A program made the translations under genes and the position numbers. DNA of 11,032 bases. It comes from DATGHS01 sp035307785. Its GTDB lineage: Bacteria > Planctomycetota > Planctomycetia > Gemmatales > Gemmataceae. The notes beneath the pieces are model-generated. The model worked only from the letters and a program-made list of their open reading frames with translations. It did no database searches and had not been told where the DNA came from. Every line of letters begins with the position of its first letter. Position 1 is the first letter of the stretch. The stretch lies in assembly GCA_035307785.1 (NCBI GenBank), contig DATGHS010000403.1, positions 1 through 11,032 of the forward strand, read 5' to 3'. Shown piece after piece: positions 1 through 5,094 of the stretch.

Positions 1-98
1 AAGGTTTGCGCCACTTTCTTGGCATCCGCGGACGGTTCTTGGGCGCCGGCCGCCGAGGTCAACGTGAGGATTGCAACGAGTGAGAAAGCGGATTTCAT
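1..98 (-). CDS. Exported protein, N-terminal fragment (cut by window edge)
   Basis: Only the first 32 codons are inside the window; the gene runs off the left edge. Reading leftwards from an ATG at 98, the product starts MKSAFSLVAILTLTSAAGAQ, a typical Sec signal peptide: a short positive start, a hydrophobic core and an A-x-A-like cleavage site before Gln20. The mature protein would start QEPSADAKKVAQT. A Shine-Dalgarno GGAG (mRNA sense, bases 108-105) lies six bases before the ATG, which supports this start. The gene begins 39 bases after the stop of the secreted protein gene at 138-1535 in the same orientation, so the two may be co-transcribed. Too little is visible to assign a family or function; export across the inner membrane is the only supported inference. 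Confidence 0.75.
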   Translation of the reverse strand, partial: MKSAFSLVAILTLTSAAGAQEPSADAKKVAQT

Positions 99-122
99 GC
101 GAGTCTCCGTATTACTCCGGCG

Positions 123-138
123 AAGCCGCAAGCGGCTT
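123..138 (-). repeat. Short GC hairpin at the end of the 138-1535 gene
   Basis: The bases AAGCCGC and GCGGCTT form a compact inverted repeat with only two bases between the arms. It touches the stop codon of the leftward gene. In the leftward direction no T-run follows, so it is not a convincing intrinsic terminator. It could slow decay of the 3' end of that mRNA or be a small repeated element. Confidence 0.35.
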
Positions 139-1535
139 TAGCGGGGAAATGTCAATTCGTACAGAAAAGCGCTGCTCGACGCGAGCGCACCGGGCGCCTT
201 GGGCGCGAAAATGCTAACCTTGTTTCCATTGACGGTGTACTCAAAGAGCTTGTCGGTTGCCGGGTCAAGGGGCACCGGCACTTCGGTAACGTCGTTCCAG
301 CCTTTCGGCAAATGCCCGTTGTGATTGGCGGCGTAAAGGCGCACGGCTTCGACGGCCCGCAAGATGGCAAAGCGCCGGTCACAGCGCAGGTTGGCGATGT
401 AAACCTTTTCCACCGCCGGAAGCATTTGTAGCAGGACATTAAGGCTGGCGCCCTGTTCAAAGCGCTTTTTGAATTGCCGCTCCGCTTGCTTTACCGCGGC
501 TTGTCCTTCGGCAAATGGCAGCACCATCCATTTGAACAAGTCGTCCCGGGCTTCCCGGAATTCCTCCATGGCGTGCAGCAAAAAGACTTGGGGAACCGGC
601 ATCGCTTCCACTTCTTCCTTTGGCCGGCCCGCCGCGATGAGGGCCGCCTTGGCCTTGGGATAGGTGGCCAGCGCCTGGGCGGTGAAAACGTAGCGGTTCG
701 CGCCGTCCACACCAATCAACTGGCAGCGATGGATGAAACGATCGACGATGATTTGTGCCTGTTCCAGCGGAATCGGCCCCTTGCGCAGTTCGTCGTATTC
801 CGGTAGAAAGCTCGTCATCGCAATTTCCTCGCCCTGCAATGGTCTGGCCATGCTCGTAAACGGCCGAGGCAGGCGAGCCAGCGCCCAATACAGATTCGGC
901 GCTTTTGGATGCTGAATGACTTCATCGAGTTGTTTCGCCATGACTTGGGAGATCGCCACGCCCACTAGTAAATAAATGAGCGTGGGCCCTTCGCTGACGT
1001 GCCGGGCCATGGCGAAGCCGGTCTGCAACGTGTACAGGGCCTTGTCAACGTCGCCGTCGGCTAACTCATAGCGCGCTCGCAGGGCCAGAAAGGCGGCAAT
1101 GTTGCGCATGGATTGCACATCGGGCAGGAGAGCGCCAAAGCCGTCGCGCTTCAGAACACCGAGCATTTCCCAATCACAGTGATCGCGGCGGGCGCCTTCA
1201 TCGACCTCACGCAGCATCTTCCAGTCTTTCACGAACTCAAAGTCCTTCGGCAGCTTGTCGAGCGGCGCTTCCGCTGCCTGATCGCGCTTTTCGTACCATT
1301 TGGCATCCTGGCGCTGAATGTTGCCCCACCATTCGGTGCTGAAGGCCTTGTAATATTTGGTGAGCGCATTGCCCGAAGTCATGTCGGGCAATTCCGGCAT
1401 TAGCAGCGCTTTGAGCGCCGGCGTCGGCGGTTGCGCCGGCCGCACGGTGAGCTTTACAGTGATCGGTTTATCCTCTTGGGCAAAGAGAGATGTGGTGCAG
1501 AGTAGAGCAAGGAATGCGGAGAGAGCTCGTTTCAT
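138..1535 (-). CDS. Secreted helical protein of unknown function with 'YAANHNGHLP' C-terminus
   Basis: This is a 465-residue protein when started at the ATG at 1535. That ATG gives a clean signal peptide, MKRALSAFLALLCTTSLFAQ, and has an AGAGAAG Shine-Dalgarno-like run just upstream; a TTG at 1553 would add six residues. The mature protein is mostly helical and without obvious enzyme motifs. Residues about 145-200 (ALRARYELADGDVDKALYTL and onwards) look like a TPR-type helical pair. A tract around 'HPKAPNLYWALARLPRP' (about 209-225) is typical of uncharacterised secreted planctomycete proteins. The C-terminal part, about 388-445, reads R-F-A-I-L-R-A-V-E-A-V-R-L-Y-A-A-N-H-N-G-H-L-P, then VPVPLDP and FEYTVNG. 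I recall this as a recurrent planctomycete module that loosely resembles the tail of type II pseudopilins. It lies 105 bases downstream of the sigma/membrane-protein pair in the same orientation. No function is assigned. Confidence 0.85.
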   Translation of the reverse strand: MKRALSAFLALLCTTSLFAQEDKPITVKLTVRPAQPPTPALKALLMPELPDMTSGNALTKYYKAFSTEWWGNIQRQDAKWYEKRDQAAEAPLDKLPKDFEFVKDWKMLREVDEGARRDHCDWEMLGVLKRDGFGALLPDVQSMRNIAAFLALRARYELADGDVDKALYTLQTGFAMARHVSEGPTLIYLLVGVAISQVMAKQLDEVIQHPKAPNLYWALARLPRPFTSMARPLQGEEIAMTSFLPEYDELRKGPIPLEQAQIIVDRFIHRCQLIGVDGANRYVFTAQALATYPKAKAALIAAGRPKEEVEAMPVPQVFLLHAMEEFREARDDLFKWMVLPFAEGQAAVKQAERQFKKRFEQGASLNVLLQMLPAVEKVYIANLRCDRRFAILRAVEAVRLYAANHNGHLPKGWNDVTEVPVPLDPATDKLFEYTVNGNKVSIFAPKAPGALASSSAFLYELTFPR

Positions 1536-1553
1536 CTTTGACTTCTCTTTCAA

Positions 1554-1610
1554 GTAGCGGAACTCGCAAGAGCTCCGGCAACCAATCGGAATTCTTGCGA
1601 ATTCCGCTAC
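1554..1610. repeat. Long imperfect palindrome (REP-like hairpin)
   Basis: The left arm at 1554-1571 pairs with the right arm at 1593-1610 at 17 of 18 positions; the only mismatch is C1563 with A1601. The stem continues inward with TCCG (1574-1577) pairing with CGGA (1587-1590), leaving a nine-base loop. The element fills most of the 105-base gap between the membrane-protein gene (ends 1641) and the secreted-protein gene (starts 1535). No T-run follows on either strand, so it is not a standard terminator. Its length, position and the arm GTAGCGGAA..TCGCAAGA fit an intergenic repeat of the REP/BOX kind. That it recurs in planctomycete genomes is from memory and would need a genome search. Confidence 0.75.
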
Positions 1611-1640
1611 AAACGTGAGCGATCAGCGGCCGCTGTTTTG

Positions 1641-2168
1641 TCACTGCACCGGTTGCTGCGACTTCCATTCCGGCAGCGTGCCGCGCGGCAAGCTTAAATC
1701 ATCTTCGACCGAGCGCACTGGCGGAGCCGAGGCGTTGATGTATTGCGGTACCGAATTCATCATGCCCTCGGACCCGAAGCGCAAGCCGTCTTTGCGCATT
1801 TCCTGATACGACAAGCCGTTCGACCGGATTGCCGATCGCGGCTCCCAATATGGAATCGAGTCTTCCGAAGCCGATGTTTCTGGTTGGGCGGAGCTAGGCG
1901 CCGCCGCCGTTACCGGGACAACGATGGGCACGGCTACGGTAACCACGCGCTGGTCAATTCGCACCGGGCGAAAGACCAGGCCGGTGGCCAACCCGATTGC
2001 CAGCACCGCGAACGCCGCCGACGTTACCTTCCACAACGCCAGCCGGCGTTCACCCTGAATTTGTCCAGCGGTATGGAACAGATTGTCGCGGTCGAGCCGG
2101 GAAGAGATCGGCGCCAGCCGCTGCAAGTCGGCTTCCAATCGGTTCAGATCATTCAAGGGTTCGGGCAT
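1641..2168 (-). CDS. Single-pass membrane protein, probable anti-sigma partner of the ECF factor
   Basis: The product has 175 residues starting at the ATG at 2168. It has a cytoplasmic-type N-terminus (residues 1-45) with LEADLQRL and RLDRDNLFHTAGQ, one strongly hydrophobic segment at about 46-66 (LWKVTSAAFAVLAIGLATGL), then a long polar, Ala/Pro/Ser-rich tail. The start overlaps the last 16 bases of the ECF sigma gene in another frame, so translation is probably coupled. That overlap and the one-helix topology are the main grounds for calling it a regulator of the sigma factor. It has no H-x3-C-x2-C zinc-binding anti-sigma (ZAS) motif, so it would not be a classical zinc anti-sigma factor. 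The 'R-x-D-R-D-x-L-x-x-x-A-G' stretch recurs, as far as I recall, in planctomycete proteins next to such sigma factors. Binding to the sigma factor is inferred. Confidence 0.8.
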   Translation of the reverse strand: MPEPLNDLNRLEADLQRLAPISSRLDRDNLFHTAGQIQGERRLALWKVTSAAFAVLAIGLATGLVFRPVRIDQRVVTVAVPIVVPVTAAAPSSAQPETSASEDSIPYWEPRSAIRSNGLSYQEMRKDGLRFGSEGMMNSVPQYINASAPPVRSVEDDLSLPRGTLPEWKSQQPVQ

Positions 2169-2635
2169 GGTACATTTAACCTCGTTCGGAGTTCTGTGAG
2201 CCCTGCTATGTAGCGGCGGTGGGCCGTGGTGGCCGAGCAGCCGGCTAGCTCGCCAATTTGCGCAAAGGTCAGACCGCCCCACAGATGGGCAACAATCGTT
2301 TCTCGTTGCTCCTCAGGCAGCCCGGCGAGCGCAGTCGTCACGTGTGCGGCATCCAGCGTCGAGTTTTCCCCGGAGCAGAACCACGGCGCTTGCGCCGCGG
2401 CCACCGATTCATGATGCTGCCGCCGGCGCTCGGACCGGCCAGCGGAGATTGCGCCATTGCGCACCACGCGATAGAGCCAGGCGACTATCTGCGTCGGTTC
2501 TACCGGTTGGCGCACGAGTTTCAGGAATGATTCCTGCACTACATCTTCCGGATGCGCGCACCATTGCCGCGCGTACAGCTCCAGGGCTGCCGCATGACGT
2601 TCCATTAGGTACGCCAGGCGATCGGGTCCCATCAT
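2153..2635 (-). CDS. ECF-family RNA polymerase sigma factor
   Basis: This is a 160-residue extracytoplasmic-function sigma factor with only the sigma-2 and sigma-4 regions, a normal length for the class. Region 2 lies at about residues 5-70, with the hallmark PEDVVQESFLKLV (29-41) and AWLYRVVRNGAISAGRSERR (52-71) that together bind core polymerase and the -10 element. Region 4 is at about 95-155: ALAGLPEEQRETIVAHLWGG followed by the helix-turn-helix LTFAQIGELAGCSATTAHRR that reads the -35 element. I chose the double ATG at 2635/2632; the frame stays open upstream to 2755, but that extension is Arg/Cys-rich and unlike region 2. No clear Shine-Dalgarno is visible. The gene overlaps the membrane-protein gene by 16 bases. 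It is divergent from the cytochrome gene, and its targets are not evident from the window. Confidence 0.92.
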   Translation of the reverse strand: MMGPDRLAYLMERHAAALELYARQWCAHPEDVVQESFLKLVRQPVEPTQIVAWLYRVVRNGAISAGRSERRRQHHESVAAAQAPWFCSGENSTLDAAHVTTALAGLPEEQRETIVAHLWGGLTFAQIGELAGCSATTAHRRYIAGLTELRTRLNVPCPNP

Positions 2636-2722
2636 GTCATTAAACGCCGATAGTGGGGTTTCATTCCAGAAAAATCGCGCGATTATGGAGCGCCTGTGCG
2701 GAAGCGGCACAGCGCGGCACGC

Positions 2723-2741
2723 CGGTTGCCGCGGGCAACCG
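2723..2741. repeat. Perfect 8-bp hairpin in the divergent intergenic region
   Basis: CGGTTGCC (2723-2730) pairs exactly with GGCAACCG (2734-2741) around a GCG triloop. It lies in the 216-base gap between the divergent sigma-factor and cytochrome genes. A second, looser inverted repeat, AACGCC at 2748-2753 with GGCGTT at 2770-2775, lies next to it. These could be operator-like sites or remnants of a small repeat; nothing in the window decides between them. Confidence 0.4.
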
Positions 2742-2778
2742 CTCCGCAACGCCACAAGCGGCGAATTGCGGCGTTTCC

Positions 2779-2806
2779 TTCACTCTGGCTTCAGTTTTGC
2801 TATTCT
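2779..2806 (+). promoter_or_regulatory. Candidate sigma70-type promoter of the cytochrome gene
   Basis: TTCACT (2779-2784) is followed after 16 bases by TATTCT (2801-2806), preceded by TG at 2798-2799 as in an extended -10 element. Transcription would start near 2813, about 40 bases before the cytochrome ATG. The match is moderate and comes from reading alone. Confidence 0.35.
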
Positions 2807-2851
2807 CAACCCGGAGCGGCAACCATCTCGAAATAAATCGGAGACACCATC

Positions 2852-3298
2852 ATGTTTGGGAAACGATTTCTAGCGACCGCGCTTGTGTTGACCCTTGGCT
2901 TCGTCACGAGCTTGAGCCACGGTCAGGAAAAGAAGAAAGACGAAAATCCGTCGGCGGCGCTCATGAAGAAGAAGTTGGCCGCCTCGCAAAAGCTGCTCGA
3001 AGGCCTGGCCAACAACGACTTCGCCATGATTAAAGAGAATGCAGACACGCTGCACGACATTAGCCGCGAAGCGAGCTTCAAAGCGCTAAAAACGCCGCGT
3101 TATGAACTGTATGCCGATGAATTCCAGCAGACCGCCGAAAAGCTTGCCAAGGCCGCAAAGGATAAGAACCTCGATGCCGCGGCTCTCGCTTACGTGGATC
3201 TCACACTCAACTGCGTGAAGTGCCACCAGCACGTGCGCGAGGTCCGCATGACCAAGGGCGATGAAAAGCTGATCGATAAGCTGACGGCAAACAAGTAG
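2852..3298 (+). CDS. Small exported c-type cytochrome with C-terminal CxxCH
   Basis: The product is a 148-residue periplasmic protein. The N-terminus MFGKRFLATALVLTLGFVTS is a Sec signal peptide, with probable cleavage near SHG-Q25. The body (about 35-118) is made of amphipathic helices with many Lys and Ala. A single heme c binding motif, C121-V-K-C124-H125, sits near the C-terminus. One heme motif in the last helix after a run of helices is the layout of the four-helix-bundle cytochrome c' / c-556 family, so His125 would be the heme ligand. I assign the class from this layout and not from close sequence identity. The ATG at 2852 has GGAG at 2840-2843, eight bases upstream. A sigma70-like promoter lies upstream. 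Electron-transfer partners are unknown; the small membrane protein downstream might be functionally linked, but only position suggests it. Confidence 0.85.
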   Translation: MFGKRFLATALVLTLGFVTSLSHGQEKKKDENPSAALMKKKLAASQKLLEGLANNDFAMIKENADTLHDISREASFKALKTPRYELYADEFQQTAEKLAKAAKDKNLDAAALAYVDLTLNCVKCHQHVREVRMTKGDEKLIDKLTANK

Positions 3299-3320
3299 GC
3301 CGCTTGCCGCGTTGCACGCC

Positions 3321-3350
3321 TTGACGACACCCGTGCCCACCGGCTATATC
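3321..3350 (+). promoter_or_regulatory. Candidate promoter of the 66-residue membrane protein gene
   Basis: TTGACG (3321-3326) and TATATC (3345-3350), 18 bases apart, match the sigma70 consensus well. The start of transcription would fall near 3357, about 40 bases before the ATG at 3397. This suggests the small gene is transcribed separately from the cytochrome gene that ends at 3298. Confidence 0.45.
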
Positions 3351-3396
3351 GTCTTGCAGTGGGTCGTTTTGTTTTTGAACTTGATTGAAGAGTGCC

Positions 3397-3597
3397 ATGA
3401 CCGCCGTACATGAACACGCCGAGTTTCCCGCGCCCCCTTTCAGCGATGCCGACAAGGGCGAATTGCGGATGGAGGACATCCGGGCTGCCAAGGCCATTGG
3501 TTTCCTGGCCTCGGGGATCTTCATTACGGGCATCTTCCTATACACATTCGTGTGGGTTTGGGTTTATTCGGGCGCGCCAATCTATTCGCTGCGATAA
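3397..3597 (+). CDS. Small single-pass membrane protein of unknown function
   Basis: The product has 66 residues. The first 25 or so are polar (MTAVHEHAEFPAPPFSDADK) and carry an His-x-His near the start. One hydrophobic helix follows at about residues 33-57 (KAIGFLASGIFITGIFLYTF, then VWVWV), ending in a short YSGAPIYSLR tail. There is no cleavable signal. With the acidic, arginine-containing segment before the helix, the N-terminus is probably cytoplasmic. The ATG at 3397 has GAAGAG (3387-3392) four bases upstream; a TTG at 3385 could add four residues but is a poorer start. It has its own candidate promoter and is followed by a terminator-like hairpin, so it may be a one-gene unit. The size and topology recall small accessory subunits of respiratory complexes, but no sequence motif supports that, so the function is left open. 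Confidence 0.7.
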   Translation: MTAVHEHAEFPAPPFSDADKGELRMEDIRAAKAIGFLASGIFITGIFLYTFVWVWVYSGAPIYSLR

Positions 3598-3626
3598 AAC
3601 AACGCATTCCGTGAATTTGACATACG

Positions 3627-3677
3627 TGGCCGGCAGCGTTTCTGTCTTGAAGGTCTGCCGGCCATTTCGTTTCTTTT
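3627..3677 (+). terminator. Probable intrinsic terminator
   Basis: TGGCCGGCAG (3627-3636) pairs perfectly with CTGCCGGCCA (3655-3664), giving a 10-bp GC-rich stem with an 18-base loop. A T-rich run, ATTTCGTTTCTTTT, follows at 3664-3677. It begins 29 bases after the stop of the small membrane protein gene and would end that transcript before the WXG/FtsK operon. The long loop is the main weakness. Confidence 0.6.
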
Positions 3678-3928
3678 CGCAACGCGGAGACGACTTTGCG
3701 ATCAGCCGGCAAATCGTTCGCACTGGGAGCGGCACAGCAGCTGGTCATCCACGGTTCGTATGGCAAGGAAGTTCGACTTCGTCGCGGCGGGCGAGGTTGG
3801 ATTTGCGGTCTGATCTTAATCTGGACTTAAGCTTTGCACCGGTTTTGCCGCTTGCGGATGTGCCTTGGCTTTGACAAAATGGACAGCATGGACCGTGGAA
3901 CGAATCCCTCTCACCTGAGAATGCCGCC
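3678..3928 (+). other. Leader region upstream of the WXG/FtsK operon, no gene seen
   Basis: With the terminator before it, this is the longest gene-free stretch in the window (331 bases in all). I see no convincing coding frame on either strand. A perfect -35-like TTGACA lies at 3871-3876, but no acceptable -10 follows at 16-18 bases, so the operon promoter is not located. A small inverted repeat, CTTAA (3815-3819) with TTAAG (3827-3831), may be an operator or chance. Confidence 0.4.
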
Positions 3929-4201
3929 ATGCCGCAAGCCATTGTCGATCCGATTGAATTGCGCCGCTTTGCCGGGAACCTGAAACGCTTCACCTCGGAC
4001 CTGCAAACGGGTCTGTCCGGCTTGCATGGACAAATGGTCGGCCTCGGCGACACCTGGCGCGATCAGGAGCACGAAAAATTCCGCGAGGAATTCGAGCAAA
4101 CCATGCTCGTGCTCAACCGTTTCATTGCCCTTTCTGAAGAGCAAATCCCCTTCTTGATGCGCAAAGCGGAACGAATTGAAGAGTATTTGCAACAAAGATA
4201 A
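3929..4201 (+). CDS. WXG100-like (ESAT-6-type) helical hairpin protein with W-R-D turn
   Basis: This is a 90-residue protein with two predicted amphipathic helices, about 8-36 and 46-88, joined by a turn at G40-D-T-W43-R-D45. Length, lack of a signal peptide and a central Trp turn followed by a long helix are the marks of the WXG100 superfamily, whose members are substrates or partners of FtsK/EssC-type secretion ATPases. The canonical W-x-G is W-x-D here, followed by F51, F55 and M59 at helical spacing. The ATG at 3929 has GAGA at 3917-3920. It is the first gene of a four-gene operon that ends with an EssC/FtsK-like ATPase, which strongly supports the family call. It probably forms a dimer with itself or with the 71-residue protein encoded at 4783, and might be a secreted substrate or an adaptor that activates the ATPase; those roles are inferred. 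Confidence 0.8.
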   Translation: MPQAIVDPIELRRFAGNLKRFTSDLQTGLSGLHGQMVGLGDTWRDQEHEKFREEFEQTMLVLNRFIALSEEQIPFLMRKAERIEEYLQQR

Positions 4202-4234
4202 TAGAGACGGGCTCTTCTCCACAGGGCAAGCTTC

Positions 4235-4786
4235 ATGCAAGACGCCGCCGACGTTCGCTCTCTCGAAGCGCTGCGTGATTTCCACACGTCGATGTGCATC
4301 TTCCGCACGGACGCGATGGAATCGCTGGCGTCGATCGAACTGGCCATCCGGAAAGCGCAGGATTGGATTGCCGAACAAGCGCAATTCTGGCAGCGGGCTA
4401 TCCGGGCCTGCGAGGAAGAAGTCTTCCAGGCCAAGATGGAATTGTCGCAGCGGAAGTTTCCTGGTTTCAGCGGCCGGCCGCCGGACACCACCGTGCAGGA
4501 GGAGAACCTGCGGAAGGCCCGGGCGAAGCTGGCCCACGCGCAAGAGAAACTCGAGATCTGCCGGAAGTGGGCGCTCAAGTTTCCCAACCAGGTGTCGGAA
4601 GCGTACGAGGGACCGGGCCGGCAACTGCTGGCCACGCTGGAATCCGACCTACCCAAGGGCCTGGCGATGCTGGAACGGCGCGTGATCGCCTTGGAAGATT
4701 ACATCGCCCTGAAAGCGCCGCCGGCGCCGAGCGATGTTTCCGCTCCATCGCCCCCGCCGCCCCCCATGCCGGAGACCCCCGTATGA
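4235..4786 (+). CDS. Coiled-coil protein with proline-rich tail, partner in the WXG/FtsK operon
   Basis: The product has 183 residues and no signal peptide or membrane helix. Residues about 5-70 form a helical region containing RSLEALRDFHTSM and WIAEQAQFWQRAIRACEEEV. A short loop with PGFSGRPPDT lies at about 76-85, and a second long helix covers about 87-160. The tail (161-183) is almost all Pro, Ala and Ser, with a run of five prolines. I recall similar helical proteins beside WXG100-like genes in planctomycetes, but cannot give a family name. The ATG at 4235 follows AGGG (4223-4226), and the gene starts 33 bases after the WXG-like gene. Its stop overlaps the next start as ATGA. It may be a secreted substrate of the LXG-like long-helix kind, or a cytosolic adaptor or chaperone that docks on the ATPase. 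Neither is proven by sequence. Confidence 0.75.
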   Translation: MQDAADVRSLEALRDFHTSMCIFRTDAMESLASIELAIRKAQDWIAEQAQFWQRAIRACEEEVFQAKMELSQRKFPGFSGRPPDTTVQEENLRKARAKLAHAQEKLEICRKWALKFPNQVSEAYEGPGRQLLATLESDLPKGLAMLERRVIALEDYIALKAPPAPSDVSAPSPPPPPMPETPV

Positions 4787-4998
4787 TCAGCGCTGCCAGT
4801 GGCCGTGGAAAACTGTATGGCGTCTTGAAAGACCTGCGCGTCAAGTGGGAAGAACTGGAAACCAAATGGAACGATCCGGTGCGCAAGGATTTCGAAAAAG
4901 AGGTTTGGGAGCCGCTGCTAACCCAGGCGCAACGGGCGATTCGGGCCATGGACCGGTTGTCGCAGATTATGATGCAGATGCAGAATGAGTGTCAGTAG
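4783..4998 (+). CDS. Second small W-x-D helical protein
   Basis: This 71-residue protein is too short to be judged by length alone, but several signs support it: an ATGA overlap with the previous gene, a GGAG at 4771-4774 eight bases before the ATG, and a sequence that is clearly amphipathic and helical. It carries W29-N-D31 followed by F37 and E40. This has the same W-x-D-x5-F-x2-E spacing as W43, D45, F51 and E54 of the 90-residue protein encoded at 3929. The first helix is shorter and the C-terminal helix ends RAMDRLSQIMMQMQNECQ. It is therefore probably a shortened WXG100-like protein, perhaps the dimer partner of the first. It has no signal peptide. The frame is open further upstream, but only as a shadow of the coiled-coil gene. 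Confidence 0.7.
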   Translation: MISAASGRGKLYGVLKDLRVKWEELETKWNDPVRKDFEKEVWEPLLTQAQRAIRAMDRLSQIMMQMQNECQ

Positions 4999-5004
4999 GA
5001 GCGT

Positions 5005-5073
5005 GTGGTGAGTAGTGATTGGATCGCAAGCCGCGAGGCGAGTCTTCGAGCCCCGCGGGTCGCTACTCACCAC
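5005..5073. repeat. Palindromic element between the small W-x-D gene and the ATPase gene
   Basis: GTGGTGAGTAG (5005-5015) and CTACTCACCAC (5063-5073) are perfect 11-base inverted repeats. A second inner pair, CCGCG (5031-5035) with CGCGG (5054-5058), lets the whole element fold into one long hairpin. It fills most of the 96-base gap before the ATPase ATG at 5095, while the other gaps in this operon are 33 bases or an overlap. It also separates a good AGGAG Shine-Dalgarno (4997-5001) from that ATG. No T-run follows, so it is unlikely to be a full terminator. It could be an inserted mobile repeat, or a structure that lowers expression of the ATPase relative to the small genes. Confidence 0.7.
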
Positions 5074-5094
5074 TCACTCCAAACGAGAACCATC

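Noticed and set aside
1536..1553. TTG start at 1553 for the secreted protein
   Set aside because: The ATG at 1535 gives a cleaner signal peptide and has an AGAGAAG run at the right distance.
2636..2755. Longer form of the ECF sigma factor starting at 2755
   Set aside because: The extra 40 residues are rich in Arg, Pro and Cys, unlike sigma region 2, and cover the hairpin-rich intergenic region.
3336..3376. Terminator after the cytochrome gene
   Set aside because: CCCAC/GTGGG gives only a 5-bp stem with an 18-base loop; the T-rich tail is suggestive, but the same bases overlap the leader of the next gene's candidate promoter.
3871..3900. Promoter with TTGACA at 3871 for the WXG/FtsK operon
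   Set aside because: No hexamer resembling TATAAT occurs 16-18 bases downstream, so only half of a promoter is present.
3911..4624. Leftward open frame (237 codons) across the WXG-like and coiled-coil genes
   Set aside because: The rightward frames have ribosome sites, family-like proteins and tight operon spacing; the leftward product has none of these.
5005..5094. N-terminal extension of the ATPase from GTG at 5005/5008
   Set aside because: It has a good AGGAG upstream, but the 30 added residues are encoded by the palindromic repeat and precede a normal MSEPLLFHRQ start. Kept only as an alternative start.
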